A stretch of 8,101 nt of DNA. Source: JAHJSY01 sp964557155 (lineage in GTDB: Bacteria; Patescibacteriota; Minisyncoccia; Minisyncoccales; GWA2-38-27). Made by a program: the position numbers and the translations under genes. The stretch is from contig CAZKZC010000019.1 of assembly GCA_964557155.1 (NCBI GenBank), forward strand, positions 1-8,101, in the 5' to 3' direction. Shown piece after piece: positions 6,736-8,101 of this stretch; position 1 is the first letter of the stretch, and every line of letters starts with the position of its first letter. The notes under the pieces are model-generated. The model was not told where the DNA came from and did not search any database. It saw only the letters and a list, made by a program, of their open reading frames with translations.

Positions 6736-7140
6736 ACAAAANNNNNNNNNNNNNNNNNNNNNNNNNNNNNNNNNNNNNNNNNNNNNNNNNNNNNNNNNNN
6801 NNNNNNNNNNNNNNNNNNNNNNNNNNNNNNNNNNNNNNNNNTTTCTTTTTGTGAGGATGGTAAAAGTATCTCAGGAAAAGAATTGGAGAGAATGGCAATA
6901 GAACAAGGCTGTTGTGAATTGGGTCTGGCTCATGCAGAGCAACTTCTGAAACAGCAAGATCGGATTCCAAAAAGCTGGAGAAAGCATTATTTGGTTTTCG
7001 CCGGTTCCGTCTGGCGTGATGCTGGTGGCGCTCGCGATGTGCCTTTTCTGGACTGGGATGGCGATCGTTGGTATCTGTGCTTCTCTTGGCTCAGGAGCGA
7101 TTTCGGCTCCTATGGTCGTTTCGTCCGTCCCTGCAAGTAG
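6724..7140 (+). CDS. DGR target protein with C-terminal variable region, interrupted by scaffold gap
   Basis: Small protein diversified by the retroelement. Only the ATG side (MRLITK) and the part after the 100-N gap are readable. The link between them and the overall length are uncertain, and the gene may start inside the gap. The visible part reads SFCEDGKSISGKELERMAIEQG, then HAEQLLKQQDRIPKSWRKHYLVFAG, then the variable domain GSVWRDAGG...DWDGDRWYL...WLRSDF...GRFVRPCK. The W..DG.RW.L..WL....GRFVR pattern fits the C-type-lectin/formylglycine-enzyme-like fold of known DGR targets, where surface residues vary and the scaffold is fixed. The TAG stop lies 1 nt beyond the VR's final common base plus one codon position, so the VR forms the extreme C-terminus. 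No signal peptide can be judged because of the gap. The ligand is unknown. Confidence 0.78.
   Translation: MRLITKXXXXXXXXXXXXXXXXXXXXXXXXXXXXXXXXXXSFCEDGKSISGKELERMAIEQGCCELGLAHAEQLLKQQDRIPKSWRKHYLVFAGSVWRDAGGARDVPFLDWDGDRWYLCFSWLRSDFGSYGRFVRPCK
6742..6841. other. Assembly gap (100 N) in the DGR target gene
   Basis: A second run of exactly 100 N, identical in length to the first, so the true distance is unknown. It hides the N-terminal part of the target protein. That the frame continues across it may be chance. Confidence 0.95.
7003..7136 (+). repeat. DGR variable region (VR)
   Basis: Direct copy of the template repeat at 7486-7619 (offset 483, 134 bp, 118 identical positions). Of the 16 differences, 15 occur where the template has A: eight became G, five T and two C. 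One is T to G (7051). In the reading frame these change His to Arg, Asp to Gly and Ala, Tyr to Phe, and seven Asn codons to Asp (twice), Ser (twice), Cys, Gly and Tyr; one change (CGA to CGT) is silent. Unchanged codons are mostly Trp, Gly, Leu, Phe and Arg of the scaffold. The copy is richer in G and C than the surrounding DNA. Confidence 0.95.
7120..7136 (+). other. Putative IMH site at the 3' end of the VR
   Basis: The 17 bases TTCGTCCGTCCCTGCAA are identical in VR (7120-7136) and TR (7603-7619) and follow the last substituted adenine. They are C-rich, as expected for the initiation-of-mutagenic-homing region where reverse transcription is primed. Identity ends with G in VR and C in TR, which may distinguish recipient from template. 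Confidence 0.55.
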
Positions 7141-7196
7141 TCCTTGGATTTTTGGAATCTTAACCCCTGTTTGGATTTCTGATCCCTTGGAAACTT

Positions 7197-7238
7197 AAAC
7201 CCTTACAGATTTGTAATTCTGTAAGGGTTTCTTTTTTT
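7197..7238 (+). terminator. Intrinsic terminator of the DGR target gene
   Basis: AAACCCTTACAGA (7197-7209) pairs perfectly with TCTGTAAGGGTTT (7218-7230), a 13-bp stem with an 8-nt loop, followed by C and seven T (7232-7238). It lies 57 bp after the target stop codon and separates the target mRNA from the template repeat. Confidence 0.93.
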
Positions 7239-7304
7239 GTTTTAGCGTGATAGCATGAACGCGGATATTAGGTTAATAAAAGCTTGTGGTTACGGCTACA
7301 GGCG

Positions 7305-7344
7305 ACCGAATTCTGAAATTATTATCGTGCAGAATTTCAGCGGT
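7305..7344 (+). other. Possible RNA stem-loop upstream of the template repeat
   Basis: CTGAAATT (7313-7320) pairs with AATTTCAG (7333-7340), and after a 4-nt bulge ACCG (7305-7308) pairs with CGGT (7341-7344). An alternative pairing uses AATTCTG (7309-7315) with CAGAATT (7330-7336). If transcribed with the TR it would be part of the template RNA leader. No homology is claimed. Confidence 0.4.
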
Positions 7345-7485
7345 TAAGGCTTCTGGAAGAGTCATCAATAATTTCCAAAAATAGAAGATACTTGGTGCAA
7401 AATATTAAGGAATATTTAGATTCCGAATTAGATACAGCTCTGAGAGTATTCAAAGAGTGGTGGCGTAGATGATATTTTGTACATT

Positions 7486-7619
7486 GGTTCCGTCTGGCAT
7501 GATGCTGATGGCGATCGCAATGTGCCTTATCTGTACTGGAATGGCGATCGTTGGTATCTGAACTTCAATTGGCTCAGGAACGATTTCAACTCCAATGGTC
7601 GATTCGTCCGTCCCTGCAA
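7486..7619 (+). repeat. DGR template repeat (TR)
   Basis: Non-coding donor copy for the target gene's variable region. It contains 27 adenines on the plus strand, 15 of them replaced in the VR. Read in the VR frame it encodes many AAC/AAT codons, the typical DGR design in which A-mutagenesis of Asn codons can reach many residues without creating stops. It is on the same strand as the target and the reverse transcriptase, as required for A-specific mutation of the coding strand. Terminators bound it on both sides (ending 7238 and 7659), so the TR RNA is probably a separate short transcript of at most about 420 nt. Confidence 0.95.
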
Positions 7620-7630
7620 CTATCTTCATT

Positions 7631-7659
7631 CTCCTGTTATTTCTTAGCAGGAGTTTTTT
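7631..7659 (+). terminator. Intrinsic terminator just after the template repeat
   Basis: CTCCTG (7631-7636) pairs with CAGGAG (7648-7653), extendable by one T-G pair, and is followed by six T (7654-7659). It starts 12 bp after the TR and overlaps the 3' end of avd on the other strand. The minus strand has no T-run there, so it acts on plus-strand transcription. Confidence 0.7.
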
Positions 7660-8044
7660 CTAAAAGTTTCTTTGTTTTTCCAATCCATCCTCCAATCATT
7701 TTACCTATTTCTTCTATTTTTTCAGAAAGAGCAATATACTTTTTATTATCTAAAGACTTTATTTCCCAACTAAGCTGTAAGAAAAATTTTAAAAGATCAA
7801 GACCTAAAGAAGCTTTTTTAAGATGAGCTATCTTATCTTTTGGATTAAGATATTTGGCAATCATAATACATTTTATTGTTTCAATAAACAAAGAATCTAT
7901 TTTAGATCCTAAAGTATAGCGAGAATTTTTAGGGAAATGAGGTAAAAATTCATGCCACATTTTGTAAGCATTAATCAACTTCTGAATAATACTCAACCTG
8001 TCGGGGTGGGTACCACCCTTATTAGAAAAATTCAATTGAGTCAT
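7637..8044 (-). CDS. avd: Avd-like accessory variability determinant, four-helix-bundle protein
   Basis: Accessory protein of the DGR. In characterised systems Avd forms a basic pentamer that binds the reverse transcriptase and template RNA and is needed for mutagenic cDNA synthesis. The 135 residues are mostly helical and Lys-rich. Family-like stretches are SIIQKLINAYKMWHEFLPHFPKNSRYTLG (~18-46), a Leu/Ile-rich central part with LDLLKFFLQLSWEIKSLDNKKYIALSEKI, and the characteristic IGKMIGGWIGK (113-123). The ATG at 8044 is the only good start before the conserved part. It runs opposite to TR and RT, lying between them and converging on the TR. Its 5' end overlaps the apparent 5' end of the RT gene. 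No strong promoter or Shine-Dalgarno was found upstream. Confidence 0.88.
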   Translation of the reverse strand: MTQLNFSNKGGTHPDRLSIIQKLINAYKMWHEFLPHFPKNSRYTLGSKIDSLFIETIKCIMIAKYLNPKDKIAHLKKASLGLDLLKFFLQLSWEIKSLDNKKYIALSEKIEEIGKMIGGWIGKTKKLLEKTPAKK

Positions 8045-8101
8045 AGTTTTGAAGACATAGTTAGTGTTGATAATTTATTATTAGCTTGGGAAGAATTTAT
8101 T
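8036..8101 (+). CDS. DGR reverse transcriptase, N-terminal fragment cut by window edge
   Basis: The plus-strand frame reads LSHSFEDIVSVDNLLLAWEEFI up to the last base, which matches the conserved opening of DGR and group-II-intron-like reverse transcriptases (…I.S..NLL.AW..F..GK). Only 22 codons are inside the window; the catalytic YADD-type motif would lie further right. The start is uncertain. TTG at 8036 fits the position of the conserved block and overlaps the avd start by 9 bp. GTG at 8006, or ATG at 7952 with GAGG 9 nt upstream, would extend it across the antisense of avd. Its position on the TR strand, just beyond avd, is what a DGR requires. It is too short to be identified on its own; the TR/VR and avd context make it convincing. 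Confidence 0.78.
   Translation, partial: MSHSFEDIVSVDNLLLAWEEFI

Larger units (their letters stand above)
7141..7485. other. Spacer between target gene and template repeat
   Basis: Holds the target-gene terminator (7197-7238), a dyad at 7305-7344 and a stop-bounded 52-codon frame without ATG (7317-7472). No convincing sigma70 promoter for the TR was found: the AT-rich hexamers at 7273-7278 and 7320-7325 lack a matching -35 box. Confidence 0.6.

Noticed and set aside
7016..7198. 60-codon plus-strand frame overlapping the VR
   Set aside because: Out of frame with the target gene, and the VR/TR codon pattern only makes sense in the target frame.
7511..7518. GCGATCGC, the cyanobacterial HIP1 octamer
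   Set aside because: A single occurrence produced by adjacent Asp-Arg codons in the TR; nothing else in the window is cyanobacterial.
7551..7826. 91-codon plus-strand frame from the TR into avd
   Set aside because: It crosses the TR and its terminator and is antisense to avd, which has clear family motifs; a shadow frame.

Overview
The window is AT-rich bacterial chromosome, most likely from a Candidate Phyla Radiation (Patescibacteria) genome assembled from a metagenome. Support for this comes from the compact rplQ-rplM-rpsI string, very short spacers, weak or absent Shine-Dalgarno sequences, an S9 with an acidic N-terminal extension, a PEGA/propeller-type membrane protein, and a small chromosomal diversity-generating retroelement (DGR) of a kind common in that group. 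The assignment is inference. Two runs of exactly 100 N (2855-2954 and 6742-6841) look like fixed-size scaffold gaps, so their true lengths and the reading frames across them are unknown.

Layout. Positions 1-1952 (+): the end of rplQ (L17), then rplM (L13), rpsI (S9) and a Cas4/RecB-like PD-(D/E)XK nuclease with four Fe-S-type cysteines. Positions 1925-3395 (-): one membrane-anchored PEGA-domain protein with a propeller-like C-terminal part, split by the first gap and overlapping the nuclease tail to tail. Positions 3396-3679: a divergent intergenic region holding three consecutive stem-loop elements and the murA promoter. Positions 3680-6673 (+): murA, mreB and a HolB-like clamp-loader subunit. 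The three are packed with a 4-bp overlap and a 1-bp gap, combining peptidoglycan precursor synthesis, rod-shape control and replication.

From 6679 to the right edge is a DGR. A strong sigma70-type promoter leads into a small target gene broken by the second gap. Its C-terminus is the variable region (VR, 7003-7136), and a strong terminator follows. The template repeat (TR, 7486-7619) lies 483 bp downstream. TR and VR are 134 bp each and differ at 16 positions. Fifteen of these are adenines in TR, replaced by G, T or C in VR, which is the signature of adenine-specific mutagenic retrohoming. A second terminator closes the TR transcript. An Avd-type four-helix-bundle gene follows on the minus strand, and the first codons of the reverse transcriptase appear on the plus strand at the right edge, head to head with avd.

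The DGR is the standout system. RT and Avd would copy TR RNA with errors at A and write the cDNA into the target gene, diversifying a C-type-lectin-like binding surface. Unusual details are the inverted avd between TR and RT, the TR bracketed by its own terminators, a start codon placed in the loop of a 5'-terminal hairpin, and one non-adenine mismatch that suggests TR drift since the last homing event.
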